Shown: positions 1-10,049, counted from the first letter of the stretch. The stretch is DNA of 64,000 bases from Oceanospirillum beijerinckii DSM 7166 (GCF_000422425.1 NZ_AULT01000033.1:1-64000), one strand, 5' to 3'. A program made the numbers and translations. The notes: a model not told the origin generated them from the sequence alone.

Positions 1-229
1 GATTGCCGTTTTCATCAGAACCCAGAAAAATAATGTGGCCCGACTGATAGGTTGACAGCACGAATGAGCCGCCTGTTTGTTTTAGCCATAGGTCAAACTG
101 TGGCGACAGGTGAAACTGAGGCTTTCCTGCGGCTTTAATATTTTCCTTTGTACGTTGACCATCCTCATTAAAACCCGATTTTTTCAGGTCTGATGGTGTC
201 CATTCATTTGGAGACTTGTTTGTTGTCAA
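1..229 (-). CDS. TIGR03032-like protein, N-terminal part (runs off window)
   Basis: An open frame on the minus strand runs off the left edge; only about 76 N-terminal residues are visible. The start is a TTG at 229-227 preceded by AGAGGA at a normal distance, with an in-frame stop further upstream. The segment PQFDLWLKQTGGSFVLSTYQ followed by SGHIIFLGSDENGN resembles the conserved N-terminal stretch of the TIGR03032 family, whose members often sit near sulfotransferase, APS-kinase or polysaccharide genes; the biochemical role is not known. The decayed cysC begins only 36 bases upstream on the same strand, so the two were probably one transcription unit. Family assignment is from recognition of the motif alone and the rest of the protein is outside the window. 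Confidence 0.55.
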   Translation of the reverse strand, partial: MTTNKSPNEWTPSDLKKSGFNEDGQRTKENIKAAGKPQFHLSPQFDLWLKQTGGSFVLSTYQSGHIIFLGSDENGN

Positions 230-265
230 AAGTGAGTCCTCTCGAATCCTTAAACTGTCTGCTTT

Positions 266-684
266 CTAATAGTGACCGTTAGTTATACTTGCCAGAACGT
301 GCTGCACAGAGGCATTAATGCTGAACTCTGTATCCAGCCTGAATTTAGGTCTCAGCGGGGTTCATAAGAGGGTTTCACACAGGTCAAGAGGCTTGAGCGT
401 ACGCTACCTAGGGTCAACGCTACTGAAATACCTCCAGCAATGTACTGAAGTGGACTTCTATAAAATGCCCTTCTGGTATCAGCTCCCTCACCATCACCTG
501 CTGCCAGTTAAGCTGCGTAATAAAGAATGTCTGTGGGTTATTTAAGTGCGGCTGCCAACGTGGTTTTACCGCTGTCACTCAGGCCGGTAAACCAGATAAA
601 GTAAGACTTACAAGATATCAGGTGATGCATAATATTTTGTGCAATAGGTTTATGGCTTTTGCTCCGCAGCGATATTTGACTCAT
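266..684 (-). pseudogene. cysC: cysC (adenylylsulfate kinase) pseudogene
   Basis: Adenylylsulfate kinase makes PAPS from APS. The minus strand opens with ATG at 684 and encodes 48 residues ending in a stop at 538-540; it contains IWFTGLSDSGKTTLAAALK, the typical CysC strand and Walker A loop. Further on (about 520-440) the frame reads VMVRELIPEGHFIEV and then LLEVFQ followed by three stops in ten codons, matching the CysC region before its RDPKGLY motif. Near 330-270 another frame reads FRLDTEFSINASVQHVLASI, the usual CysC C-terminus, ending at TAG 266-268. The whole is about 420 bases against roughly 600 for an intact gene, so about 60 residues after the P-loop (including the usual DGDNVR segment) are missing. 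Clearly a relic, made by an internal deletion, frameshifts and stops. Confidence 0.75.
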
Positions 685-1535
<851 letters not shown>

Positions 1536-1666
1536 CCGTTGATAGTAATCGATGACGGTCTTCTTTAGCTCGGCATGAATCGGAGTAATTTTGACAATAT
1601 TCCCCTAGCCGAGCTGTGTTAATACCTCCACCAGTAAGCTCAGTGCTGATTTGGGCATTTCAACAA

Positions 1667-1701
1667 AATGAGCCCCTTGTTTAAGCTATTTCAGGCTCAT
1701 T
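1667..1701 (-). terminator. Hairpin at the end of the GGDEF-EAL gene
   Basis: AATGAGCC (1667-1674) pairs with GGCTCATT (1694-1701); read on the minus strand it is followed by TTTTG. It overlaps the stop codon of the upstream gene. A possible weak intrinsic terminator. Confidence 0.4.
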
Positions 1702-4604
1702 CACTTTTTTTCTGTCTGATTTATGCCTGCCTCAGATTTTTTGCCCCCTACAGAGGTCGCCTCATACAACCGCTTAGCCGCATCTTCCGGCCACAGAGGC
1801 CGATCCAACAGATAACCCTGAGCAATATGGCAACCCTGCTCGTTCAAAAACGCCAACTGCTGCTCGGACTCGACCCCTTCCGCAACGGTCAACAACTTAA
1901 GGTTGCGAGCCAGTGCAATAATAGAGGAGGTAATCGCAATATCATCCGCATCCATTGGCAGATCACGGATAAATGCCTGGTCTATTTTCAGCTTATCCAA
2001 CGGGAAGCTTTTCAGGTAAGACAGTGATGAGTATCCGGTGCCAAAATCATCCAGCGAGATCCACACGCCCAACTGTTTTAGCTCCCTCAATATCTGTACC
2101 GCCTGTTCAGCATCATCCATCAGAATGCTTTCTGTAACCTCAATCACCAACAAATGAGCAGGGAACCCACTGTCCTGTAACACTTTTTCCACCTGGGCCA
2201 CTAAGCCATGACGGAACTGCAGCGCAGAAACATTAACGGCCATTTCCACTTCTATAAAGCCCTGATCCAACCATTCCCTGCCCTGTCGACAGGCTTCAGC
2301 CATCACCCAATCCCCCAAAGGCAGGATCAAACCAGACTCCTCCGCCAGAGGAATAAACTCATTAGGTGGCACCAAGCCTTGCTGCGGATGATGCCAGCGT
2401 ACCAGCGCTTCCACACCACACAAACGGCCACTGTCGATACAATACTGAGGTTGATAGGCCAGACATAACTCTTCCTGTTGAATGCCCAGCCGCAAAGCGT
2501 TCTCCATCGCCAGGCGTTGAGACACTTCCTGATTCATCTTCTGGGTAAAGAACTGATACTGGTTACGCCCCTGAGCCTTGGCGTGATACAGCGCGGCATC
2601 TGCATTACGATACAGCGTCTCAAAGTCATCGCCATCTTCCGGGAAGAAGGCGATCCCCACACTCGGTGTACACGCGAGAGAATGCCCATCCAACTCAACC
2701 GGCGCAGCAACCACCTGAGTAATTCTATGGGCAATATTTGCTACCTGCCCCGGCAAACCCACTTCAGGGCACAGTACGACAAATTCATCTCCGCCGACAC
2801 GACTGACTGAATCCTCATCCCGTACCGCCTGCTGCAGACGCTCTCCGATAACGCACAGCAAGCGGTCACCAATATCATGCCCCAGAGAATCATTCACATT
2901 TTTAAAACGATCAAGATCAACAAACAGTAATGCCAGACGCTGACCATTATGACGGGCCATATTGATCGCCTGAGTGGCTCTATCCGCTAGCAAACGACGG
3001 TTAGGCAGATCCGTCAAGGAGCCATATTCCGCTAGGTAGCGCAGGCGCTCTTCACTCTGTTTACGCAGACTGATATCGCTCAGAGTGGCAATATAGTTCT
3101 TCACCGCACCACTGCCGGAGCGCACGACACTCAGGGACAGCCATTCGGGAAACAGCACACCGTCTTTACGTCGGTTCCACACCTCACCCTGCCAACTGCC
3201 GCCCTCCAACAGTTTGCGCCACATCATCTGGTAGAAGTGCTCATCATGACTACCCGATGCCATAAACGAAGGGTCCTGACCAAGCGTTTCATGCTCCTGA
3301 TAACCGGTAATCTCGGTAAAAGCAGAATTGACGGCAACAATACGATTATCAGGGTCGGTAATGATGATGCCTTCCGTAGCGCTTTCAAAGACCTGGGCCG
3401 CCAGTGATAACTCTCTGGCATTGGCCTTGAGCTGGCTGGCCTGCTGGTCAATATCCCTTTGATAACGTTTAAACAGCGTCTTCAGCCAACGCGAGAATAC
3501 GATTGCCAGTAACAAAGTCGCCACACTTGAGAAGCACAGCACTAATAGAAAGGTCTGCAGGCTGTCCAGCCAGTCGCTCTCCAATTTGATCTTATGTTTT
3601 TCCAACAAGGGCGCAAGATCATCAGGATAAACCCCGGCTGTTAATATCCACCCCCACTCGGGCACTACCTTGATCATGGCCCGCTTGGTAACGGGGCCAC
3701 GACCATCTGGATAAAACCACTGATACTCCGTCACTCCGCCTCCCTTGCGGGCAACATCCAGAATCTGCTCTACCGCAATTTGCTTCAATTTAGCCACAAG
3801 GGTGCTATCAGGCAGCATCTGCAAAGCGGTATTAATCAGCGTATCACCTTGTTGGTCCAGTACAGCGATATAACCGTGCTGACCAAACCGGAAATTGGAT
3901 AAGCGGCGCAGGGACTCTTGCTTCAGATCATTTTCGATACGGTACAGATAGTCCCCGGCACCGATAATCCATTGGAAAGGCTCAAACAAACGCACATAAG
4001 CCAGCTTGTCAGCCATCTCCTGCGGGTTACCCGGTGGATACCAACGATAACGGGAGTAACCGGACTTATCAGGATTATTCACCGCATCAATCAGGCCGCG
4101 CATAATATAATGCCCGGTATCATCCTGATTGTCGTAAAGGGATTTGCCTTCAATATGAGGCGCGGTTGGCAACAGAATACACAGACCATCCATATCATCG
4201 ATAAACAGATAGCCCCGACCATCAAAAAAGCGGATATCTCTTAACGCTTCACGAATCAGTTGCTTGATTTCAGCTTCAGGCAACTTATCTTTCTGCTGCT
4301 GGTAGATGCCCGTGGCCAGGGTGATCGCCTGATCCACCTGATTTTTAGCTTCCCGCTTCAAAACAGACTCTGTCCGAGTGCGCATATAGTGTATATAGCT
4401 GATTGAGGCCTCCAGCTCAGACTCCAACAGTGCCTCCTGCTGACTTAAAATCTCCTGCTCCAGCACAATCAACTGCTGCTCACGCTGCTGTTGCTGAGAC
4501 CATAAAAAGTAGCCTCCCAACACCAAAGTAAACAGCAGTACAGTGGCAACCATGCCAATCATCTGCAAACGGGGAAAGCTATTGGCATCTACTTTAAATG
4601 ACAT
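1701..4604 (-). CDS. Membrane Cache-PAS-GGDEF-EAL c-di-GMP protein
   Basis: A 967-residue inner-membrane signalling protein with both c-di-GMP synthase and phosphodiesterase domains. Order: membrane helix at about 15-35, a periplasmic double Cache-type sensor region to about 340 (GYLFIDD, GWILTAGVYPDDL), second helix at about 350-370, PAS at about 403-515, GGDEF domain with intact GGDEF at 604-608 and an RDED inhibitory I-site at 595-598, and EAL domain with intact EAL at 732-734 plus DDFGTGYSSL and KIDQAFI. Both active-site signatures are present, so it may be bifunctional; which activity dominates cannot be read from sequence. The Cache region suggests control by a small external ligand. 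It follows the MFS gene on the same strand with only 17 bases between, so they may be co-transcribed. Confidence 0.95.
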   Translation of the reverse strand: MSFKVDANSFPRLQMIGMVATVLLFTLVLGGYFLWSQQQQREQQLIVLEQEILSQQEALLESELEASISYIHYMRTRTESVLKREAKNQVDQAITLATGIYQQQKDKLPEAEIKQLIREALRDIRFFDGRGYLFIDDMDGLCILLPTAPHIEGKSLYDNQDDTGHYIMRGLIDAVNNPDKSGYSRYRWYPPGNPQEMADKLAYVRLFEPFQWIIGAGDYLYRIENDLKQESLRRLSNFRFGQHGYIAVLDQQGDTLINTALQMLPDSTLVAKLKQIAVEQILDVARKGGGVTEYQWFYPDGRGPVTKRAMIKVVPEWGWILTAGVYPDDLAPLLEKHKIKLESDWLDSLQTFLLVLCFSSVATLLLAIVFSRWLKTLFKRYQRDIDQQASQLKANARELSLAAQVFESATEGIIITDPDNRIVAVNSAFTEITGYQEHETLGQDPSFMASGSHDEHFYQMMWRKLLEGGSWQGEVWNRRKDGVLFPEWLSLSVVRSGSGAVKNYIATLSDISLRKQSEERLRYLAEYGSLTDLPNRRLLADRATQAINMARHNGQRLALLFVDLDRFKNVNDSLGHDIGDRLLCVIGERLQQAVRDEDSVSRVGGDEFVVLCPEVGLPGQVANIAHRITQVVAAPVELDGHSLACTPSVGIAFFPEDGDDFETLYRNADAALYHAKAQGRNQYQFFTQKMNQEVSQRLAMENALRLGIQQEELCLAYQPQYCIDSGRLCGVEALVRWHHPQQGLVPPNEFIPLAEESGLILPLGDWVMAEACRQGREWLDQGFIEVEMAVNVSALQFRHGLVAQVEKVLQDSGFPAHLLVIEVTESILMDDAEQAVQILRELKQLGVWISLDDFGTGYSSLSYLKSFPLDKLKIDQAFIRDLPMDADDIAITSSIIALARNLKLLTVAEGVESEQQLAFLNEQGCHIAQGYLLDRPLWPEDAAKRLYEATSVGGKKSEAGINQTEKK

Positions 4605-4621
4605 AGCGTGAGAGGGATCCT

Positions 4622-5833
4622 TTAATCATCAAGACCCGACAAATGATTGTCGCGAGAGCACAACCAGCAGATCGGAAAGTTCATTGTGGCAAGTATTAAG
4701 AATAGCACGGGCAGAGACAGTTCCAGTATGCCTAGAATCACGATACCTAACGCTGCACTGGCAATCATAAATAACGCGTTATAGATGTTTGTCGCAGCGA
4801 TCAGCCATGCGCATTCATCACCAGCAATCTGCTGTAAACGAGTGTACAGAGGCACCGCGTACCAGCCGCCACAAACACCCACTATGGCAAAGCCCAGTAT
4901 GCTGGATAACACACTATCACTGAGCACCAGCAACCCCATAACCACAGATAAACCGACAGCGCCTGTCCACCAAAGCGAATTCACACCCATCCACTGTTTC
5001 AGATAACGACTGGACAGCGACCCGATACCCACGCCACTGGCGAAAGCAGCCAGGACCAAAGAGATCTGCCAGGGTTGAGCCTGAAGATGCTGACTGATCC
5101 AGGCCGGTAACTGAGTTAACAGGCTGGCGCCAATAAACCAGAACCAGCTGATCGACCATACCAGAGAGCGCATAGATTTGGAGTGATGACATAGCCTTAA
5201 AGTGGCGATAAAACCCAAACTATGGGCTTCGGGGTTATGATTGTTCAAAGGCGTTATCTTACGGCTCTGCCACCAGCCAGACAGTGCCAGGGCTATAATA
5301 CTCAGGCAAACCAGGCCGGTGGCTTGCTCAGAAAAGCTCAAGAGTACGCCTGCAGTCAAAGAACCCAATAAAATCGCCAGAAAAGTGCCAAACTCCACCC
5401 AGGCATTGGCCTCTAACAGATCATCATGCTGAAACCACGCCGGTAATATGCTGTATTTCACCGGGCCAAACAGCGCGGATTGACTACCCATTAAAAACAG
5501 CAGTACCAACAGAACAGCGCCCTGATCCAGCCACAGCATCACTGCAGCCAATGACATCACGATGCACTCACTGAGCTTTAGGTACTGGATCAGGCGGGCA
5601 TGATCATAGCGGGCAGCCAAATTGGCACCTATGGCCGAAAAGAGTAGAAAGGGCAAAATAAAGATCCCTGCGGCCAGATTATTGATCAGGCCGATATTGC
5701 CCACCGGCAGCGTTAACATACCGTAGGCAAATAAAATCAGCAGGGTATTTTTATAGACATTATCATTGAAGGCCCCCAGACACTGGGTAAACCAATACGC
5801 TCTGAAACTGCTGTGCTGCCGAATTAACATCAT
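4622..5833 (-). CDS. MFS transporter, LplT-like
   Basis: A 403-residue major facilitator carrier with about 12 hydrophobic helices. The N-terminal AYWFTQCLGAFNDNVYKN is the signature of the LplT/lysophospholipid-flippase-like branch (FxxQxLGAFNDNxxKNAL), which moves lysophospholipids across the inner membrane or forms the carrier part of acyltransferase fusions; there is no fused acyltransferase here. The open frame extends upstream to 5905, but those 24 residues look unlike the family; ATG at 5833, with AGGGA about ten bases before it, puts the conserved segment at the usual distance from the start. Substrate is inferred from the N-terminal motif only. Confidence 0.85.
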   Translation of the reverse strand: MMLIRQHSSFRAYWFTQCLGAFNDNVYKNTLLILFAYGMLTLPVGNIGLINNLAAGIFILPFLLFSAIGANLAARYDHARLIQYLKLSECIVMSLAAVMLWLDQGAVLLVLLFLMGSQSALFGPVKYSILPAWFQHDDLLEANAWVEFGTFLAILLGSLTAGVLLSFSEQATGLVCLSIIALALSGWWQSRKITPLNNHNPEAHSLGFIATLRLCHHSKSMRSLVWSISWFWFIGASLLTQLPAWISQHLQAQPWQISLVLAAFASGVGIGSLSSRYLKQWMGVNSLWWTGAVGLSVVMGLLVLSDSVLSSILGFAIVGVCGGWYAVPLYTRLQQIAGDECAWLIAATNIYNALFMIASAALGIVILGILELSLPVLFLILATMNFPICWLCSRDNHLSGLDD

Positions 5834-5912
5834 GATGATTATGTTCCCTGCCGCTTTTACTTGCCAGTTGTCCCAAATGCTTTCCCTGTAAAAGTCGACT
5901 CCCAAATCATTT

Positions 5913-6338
5913 TTAACTTAAAACACCAATCAGCAGAGCATACCTTAAACCTTTGCCCAGCGTTACCAGTACTAAAAACAGCACAAAAGGAACCCGCAAC
6001 AAACCGGCTAACAGGGTTAACGGATCACCGACAACCGGCAACCAGGCAAGTAATAAGCTCACACTTCCCCAACGTAAAAAGTAGCCACGGGCTCTCTCTA
6101 GCTGAGCCTCAGCAACAGGAAACCAACGTCGATGCCGCAGATGATAACCAAAACGCCCCAGCCCCCAGTTCGCAACCGAACCCAAGACATTACCTGTCGT
6201 TGCCGACAACCATAGCAGGAGCAGGGATAAATCGGTATCCTGCATCAGGTATAACAACAACGCCTCTGATGAACCAGGTAATAAAGTGGCCGATAAAAAA
6301 GCCGAAGCAAACAGCGATAAATAGCTCAAATCAGGCAC
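5913..6338 (-). CDS. yqaA: YqaA-family membrane protein (VTT/DedA-like)
   Basis: A 141-residue polytopic membrane protein matching YqaA in length and order of motifs: FASAFLSATLLPGSSEALLL, then TTGNVLGSVANWGLGRF, RARGYFLRWG, and LLLAWLPVVGDPLTLLAGLLR followed by LGKGLRYALL. These Gly/Pro-rich re-entrant segments are typical of the SNARE-associated/VTT family linked to lipid transport or membrane homeostasis. The frame is open to 6470, but a GTG start at 6338, with GAAGAG upstream, gives the family's usual length; the longer N-terminus has no similarity I recognise. It lies 79 bases before the MFS gene on the same strand. Confidence 0.85.
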   Translation of the reverse strand: MPDLSYLSLFASAFLSATLLPGSSEALLLYLMQDTDLSLLLLWLSATTGNVLGSVANWGLGRFGYHLRHRRWFPVAEAQLERARGYFLRWGSVSLLLAWLPVVGDPLTLLAGLLRVPFVLFLVLVTLGKGLRYALLIGVLS

Positions 6339-6824
6339 GTATGTTCTCTTCAAATCATATGGATGACCAATAAGGCAGGTTGGAACAAACCAGGCATTGT
6401 AGTGATTGTTTAAAGAAACAAAACCCTTTTTAGCAAGCAGATCACTTACTCTGTAACTGAACCTGCTCAATGATCTGCACTAATGAGTCGCCCTTCAAAA
6501 GAGACGTCTCTAGTCATTGCCTGACAATGGCCTAAACTATAAGCAGGACAAAAAGCAGTGAACCATTTTTCTTTTCACCGCTATACGCAGCTTTCCAGTA
6601 CAAAACTGCTTCCCGCTGGCTTTTTTTACTTTTATCCTACCAAGGAGCGCGCTACATTAAGGCGTAAAGCAACAAACAGGGACGCTGCTAGACACCTATG
6701 CCAGACAGCAAAAAAGTCTGCGCACTGTTACAGGCTGAAACAGTCTTAGCCCTGACAATCAGGTTAACATTTGTTGTAGACCTCACATTAGTCACAAACT
6801 GAAGCTCAGTCAGAATTTGCCAGA
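6339..6824. other. Intergenic region between divergent genes
   Basis: About 485 bases between yqaA and a divergent unknown gene. Small open frames occur here (one of 63 codons from 6558) but lack a ribosome binding site and recognisable sequence. It presumably carries both promoters; nothing more specific was seen. Confidence 0.5.
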
Positions 6825-7850
6825 ATGGACGAAAAAAAATTAGCGGCCGAAAGCGGCTCACCCGATGACACAAAAGACAAAGTCAATATGCCGAATGTGG
6901 CAGGGGTTTACCCTACCCATCAGAAAATGACCGCTGAAGATGTCGCCGATATAGATGCGAGAAAAGAGCGGGAACGCATCAAGGCACAATGGGAAGCGCA
7001 AAAAGTCAAACAGAAGCAAGACGAGCGTAAAAAGGCTGAAGACGAGCGCCAAAAAGCGGAACGTGAAGCCCTGTATCGCGATTTGGACAGTTTCGACTAT
7101 GATCTGCTCTCTCTGCGGGAGTATCCTACAGATTTTGAAATTGAAACCGCACGCCGTGCACGCCTGGGCTGGTTCATGGGACTGGGTTTTGCTGTCTTTC
7201 TCTTCACCAGTTCTCTGCTGAATCTGATTGATTCCTGGGTAGGAGGCATCGCAGGTGGTGTTGCTTTTGTGCTCTGGTTGAGCCGCGGCACTGGCATGCT
7301 CAGTATTCTTCCCGGTCTTTCACGGCACCCGGAGTTATTGGCAAAACGCCGCCGCATCAAAAATCAGGTCACAGAATATATTCAGCATATTGAAGGGAAA
7401 CGCGGCTATATCCACCGTATCTACCCACTGGTACATCACAATGCTCGTCTACGCGCGCGTAAATTCCGTCGTATTGCCCTGATGTCCAAAGAGCACACCA
7501 TCATCAGCAATATCAAGACCTTGCAGGATGTAGCCCTTTATAACGAATATCTGGAAGAGGCTAAAAAAGCCGCACAGGAATACTTCTTACGCGAAGCAGA
7601 AGATAAACTGTTAGCAGATGAAGGTATCGACCCGGATGTCGAAGATCTTGAGGTAGATTTGCATGAACAACAAGGAGAAGAGGATGAGGAAGGCGCTGTC
7701 AGCACTGCTCAGACTGACTCCGAGCAACCAGCCGAAGATCAAACCAACAAAAAACCGACTCACCTGAAGCCTGCGGCTAAAGATACTCTGAAACCCGCAT
7801 CCATTGAAGACAGTGAAGCTCCAAAAAAGCACTCTGACAAGGAAGCATAA
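6825..7850 (+). CDS. Unknown membrane protein with charged coiled-coil ends
   Basis: A 341-residue protein I do not recognise. Residues about 40-90 are strongly charged and helical (runs of K, E, R, Q such as KQKQDERKKAEDERQKAE), followed by two hydrophobic segments at about 113-155 (WFMGLGFAVFLFTSSLL and GGIAGGVAFVLWL), then a basic stretch (RARKFRRIAL) and a long acidic low-complexity tail (EEDEEG) ending in a Lys/Pro-rich region. This is a membrane hairpin with two large cytoplasmic, probably coiled-coil, arms. The stop codon is followed after one base by the start of the CoA-binding gene and then by the HDOD gene, so the three form an operon. Confidence 0.8.
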   Translation: MDEKKLAAESGSPDDTKDKVNMPNVAGVYPTHQKMTAEDVADIDARKERERIKAQWEAQKVKQKQDERKKAEDERQKAEREALYRDLDSFDYDLLSLREYPTDFEIETARRARLGWFMGLGFAVFLFTSSLLNLIDSWVGGIAGGVAFVLWLSRGTGMLSILPGLSRHPELLAKRRRIKNQVTEYIQHIEGKRGYIHRIYPLVHHNARLRARKFRRIALMSKEHTIISNIKTLQDVALYNEYLEEAKKAAQEYFLREAEDKLLADEGIDPDVEDLEVDLHEQQGEEDEEGAVSTAQTDSEQPAEDQTNKKPTHLKPAAKDTLKPASIEDSEAPKKHSDKEA

Positions 7851-7851
7851 C

Positions 7852-8217
7852 ATGGGACAAACCGTTGCCGTTTTAGGCGCCAGCCCAAAAAGCGAGCGTT
7901 TTTCCAATAAAGCCGTTCGCCTGCTGAGTGAATATCAGCACCAGGTGATCCCAGTCAACCCGGGGTTTGATGTCATTGAAGGTTGGCCCTGCAAGAAACA
8001 ACTGGCTGATATCGACACATCAGTGGATACACTCAGCCTGTATATGGGCGCAAAGAACGTTGAGCAACAACTCGAGGCCATTCTGGCATTAAAACCAGGC
8101 CGGGTATTATTTAACCCCGGAACAGAGTCTTACAAGGTGCAGTCAGCATTGACGCAAGCAGGTATTCCCTGGTTGGAAGGTTGCACACTGGTACTGCTTC
8201 GTAACAACCGGTTTTAA
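7852..8217 (+). CDS. CoA-binding domain protein (YccU family)
   Basis: A 121-residue Rossmann-fold protein. MGQTVAVLGASPKSERFSNKA is the usual N-terminus of the CoA_binding/YccU family, with PVNPG at about residue 40 and NPGTE at about 88, and it ends in a short C-terminal strand (LEGCTLVLLR). Members resemble the nucleotide-binding domain of succinyl-CoA synthetase alpha; their physiological role is unclear. ATG at 7852 was chosen because it gives the canonical start; the open frame itself begins earlier inside the preceding gene. Four bases separate its stop from the HDOD gene. Confidence 0.9.
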   Translation: MGQTVAVLGASPKSERFSNKAVRLLSEYQHQVIPVNPGFDVIEGWPCKKQLADIDTSVDTLSLYMGAKNVEQQLEAILALKPGRVLFNPGTESYKVQSALTQAGIPWLEGCTLVLLRNNRF

Positions 8218-8221
8218 TGCC

Positions 8222-9460
8222 ATGTTTACCACAAGAATCCCCCCGGAACGCCTTGCCGTTTTCCAGCCTTTTTCCCGCCTGGCGGATGAGCAGCGTATCT
8301 TGCTCAGCCATCAGCTGGAGATACAGGAAGCATCAGCCGGTGCCATTATAAGTACCATAGGCGAGAACGGCCCCGATGAACTCTTTCTGCTCCAGGGCAG
8401 TGTTGTGGTGACCGGACCTGAAGCCAAACCGATAAAGGTCACAGCAGGCGATGGTCGCAGTCGCTACAGCCTGTTAAGCCTGTACTCCTGCAAGGTGACG
8501 GTGACGGCCAGTACTGATGTAAAGTTTTTTACGCTGGATGCCGATCTACTGCAATCCCTGCAATCGGAAAATGTCAGTGGTGATTTTGATAATCCAGAAC
8601 TGATGGCAGGCTCTAACAGCCACCCTATCGTATTGGAGTTTTATCGTTCACTGATGAATAACCGGCTTGAACTACCCTCTCTGCCGGAAGTATCCCAACG
8701 CATCAGCCAGATTATTATTGATGAAGAGTTGGATATTAACCGCATTGCCGCATTAATATCCCTGGACGCCAGTATCTCAGCCCGTTTACTGCACCTGGCC
8801 AATAGCCCTATCTACCGGGGTCGCTATCCTGCAAGCCGATTACAAGATGCTATCAACCGCCTGGGTTTAAAAACAACGCGTCACCTGGTACTGGCTTTTG
8901 GTCTGAAACAACAGCATAAATCCAATGATCCCTGGGTGAAGCAGCAGCTGTTAACACGCTGGAAGAAAAGTGTACAAATGGGCGCCTTGTGCTTCGTACT
9001 CGCCCGACACTGCACCCAAATTCCACCTGAAGAAGCTCTGCTGGCAGGCTTACTGCATAATGTGGGCGAACTGCCACTGATTGAGTTTGCTAACCAATAT
9101 CCAGAACTGCACTACGACAACGATTATCTGGAACAGATTTTACTGGAAGCCCGAGGACAGGCTGGTGCCATGATTCTACACCGCTGGAATCTATCGATGC
9201 CTCTGGTCACTGCCGTACAGCATGTCGACGCCTGGTTCTACCAATCCAATGCCACCGAGCCTACTCTGGCGGATATTCTGATTCTCGCCCGACTGCATAC
9301 ACTGTCTATGGAAACCCAAAGCCCTATGATCCCGGATATCAGTCAGGTCCCGGCTTTTCAGAAGGTTGCTCCGGGACAGCTGAGCGATGAGATGACACTG
9401 ACTATTCTGGATAGCACCCGGGAACAGATTGCCGAAGTTAAATCACTCTTTAATCGTTAG
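8222..9460 (+). CDS. HDOD-domain protein with cNMP-binding-like N-terminus
   Basis: A 412-residue regulatory protein. Residues about 10-120 look like a cyclic-nucleotide-binding beta-roll (PFSRLADEQRILLSHQLEIQ at the start, LFLLQGSVVV in the middle), and about 140-345 form an HDOD domain (RLELPSLPEVSQRISQII, DASISARLLHLANSP, LLAGLLHNVGELP). HDOD is a catalytically dead relative of HD phosphohydrolases used in signalling. The HD pair is replaced by HN in LLHNVG, as usual for HDOD. It is the last gene of the tight three-gene run starting at 6825. Ligand unknown. Confidence 0.9.
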   Translation: MFTTRIPPERLAVFQPFSRLADEQRILLSHQLEIQEASAGAIISTIGENGPDELFLLQGSVVVTGPEAKPIKVTAGDGRSRYSLLSLYSCKVTVTASTDVKFFTLDADLLQSLQSENVSGDFDNPELMAGSNSHPIVLEFYRSLMNNRLELPSLPEVSQRISQIIIDEELDINRIAALISLDASISARLLHLANSPIYRGRYPASRLQDAINRLGLKTTRHLVLAFGLKQQHKSNDPWVKQQLLTRWKKSVQMGALCFVLARHCTQIPPEEALLAGLLHNVGELPLIEFANQYPELHYDNDYLEQILLEARGQAGAMILHRWNLSMPLVTAVQHVDAWFYQSNATEPTLADILILARLHTLSMETQSPMIPDISQVPAFQKVAPGQLSDEMTLTILDSTREQIAEVKSLFNR

Positions 9461-9482
9461 AATTAAACTGTCAGGTACTCTT

Positions 9483-9507
9483 TATAACCGCCTATAACCG
9501 CCTATAA
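9483..9507. repeat. 10-bp direct repeat, 2.5 copies
   Basis: TATAACCGCC occurs at 9483-9492 and 9493-9502 and is followed by TATAA. It lies about 100 bases before dtd; role unknown. Confidence 0.5.
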
Positions 9508-9610
9508 AATGACTTACATAACCGTGTAAGATACACAGCAAAGTACCACATCCGCCCTGTGCTGCGGTACTATAGGGCTCCCGATTAAGAGATAGACAAA
9601 GGAGTCGCAA

Positions 9611-10049
9611 GTGCGAGCACTCATCCAAAGGGTGACCCATGCCAAGGTTGAGGTTGACGGACAGTGTATTGGTGAAATCGACCAGGGACTGCTGGTGTTT
9701 ATTGGCGTGGAAAAAGACGACCGCACGGAAGATGCTGATCGCTTGCTCAAAAAAGTGTTAGCCTATCGGGTCTTTTCCGACTCTGAAGATAAAATGAACC
9801 TAAGCGTCACCGATGTAAACGGTGGTCTGCTACTGGTATCCCAATTCACTCTGGCCGCCAATACCCAGAAGGGCCTGCGCCCCAGTTTTTCTTCCGCAGC
9901 CCCCCCCTCAGGAAGGCGAGGCGCTGTATAACTATTTTGTTGATCAAGCCCGAGAACAACATACCAAGGTGGCAACTGGCCGCTTCGGTGCAGATATGAA
10001 AGTCCAGCTACTGAATGACGGCCCGGTAACCTTTTTACTGGAAACCTGA
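9611..10049 (+). pseudogene. dtd: D-aminoacyl-tRNA deacylase, frameshifted in a C8 run
   Basis: Dtd hydrolyses D-aminoacyl-tRNA (and mischarged glycyl-tRNA-Ala). A GTG start at 9611 after an AAGGAG site gives [17 protein letters not shown], through [20 protein letters not shown], which is the family's catalytic SQFTL motif. The frame breaks at the run of eight C at 9900-9907. In the next frame the protein continues with [13 protein letters not shown] and [20 protein letters not shown], the normal C-terminus. Removing one C gives exactly 145 residues, the usual Dtd length, and no other damage is visible. So either the gene is recently broken, the C run is slippery or phase-variable, or the base is a sequencing error; the intact remainder favours the last two. 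Confidence 0.85.

Noticed and set aside
318-545. Plus-strand frame of 75 codons
   Set aside because: It is antisense to the cysC pseudogene and has no recognisable protein or ribosome site.
5861-6373. 170-codon plus frame over the MFS and yqaA genes
   Set aside because: Shadow of two well-supported minus genes; composition not protein-like.
6558-6749. Possible small gene of 63 codons in the yqaA upstream gap
   Set aside because: No ribosome site, no recognisable sequence.
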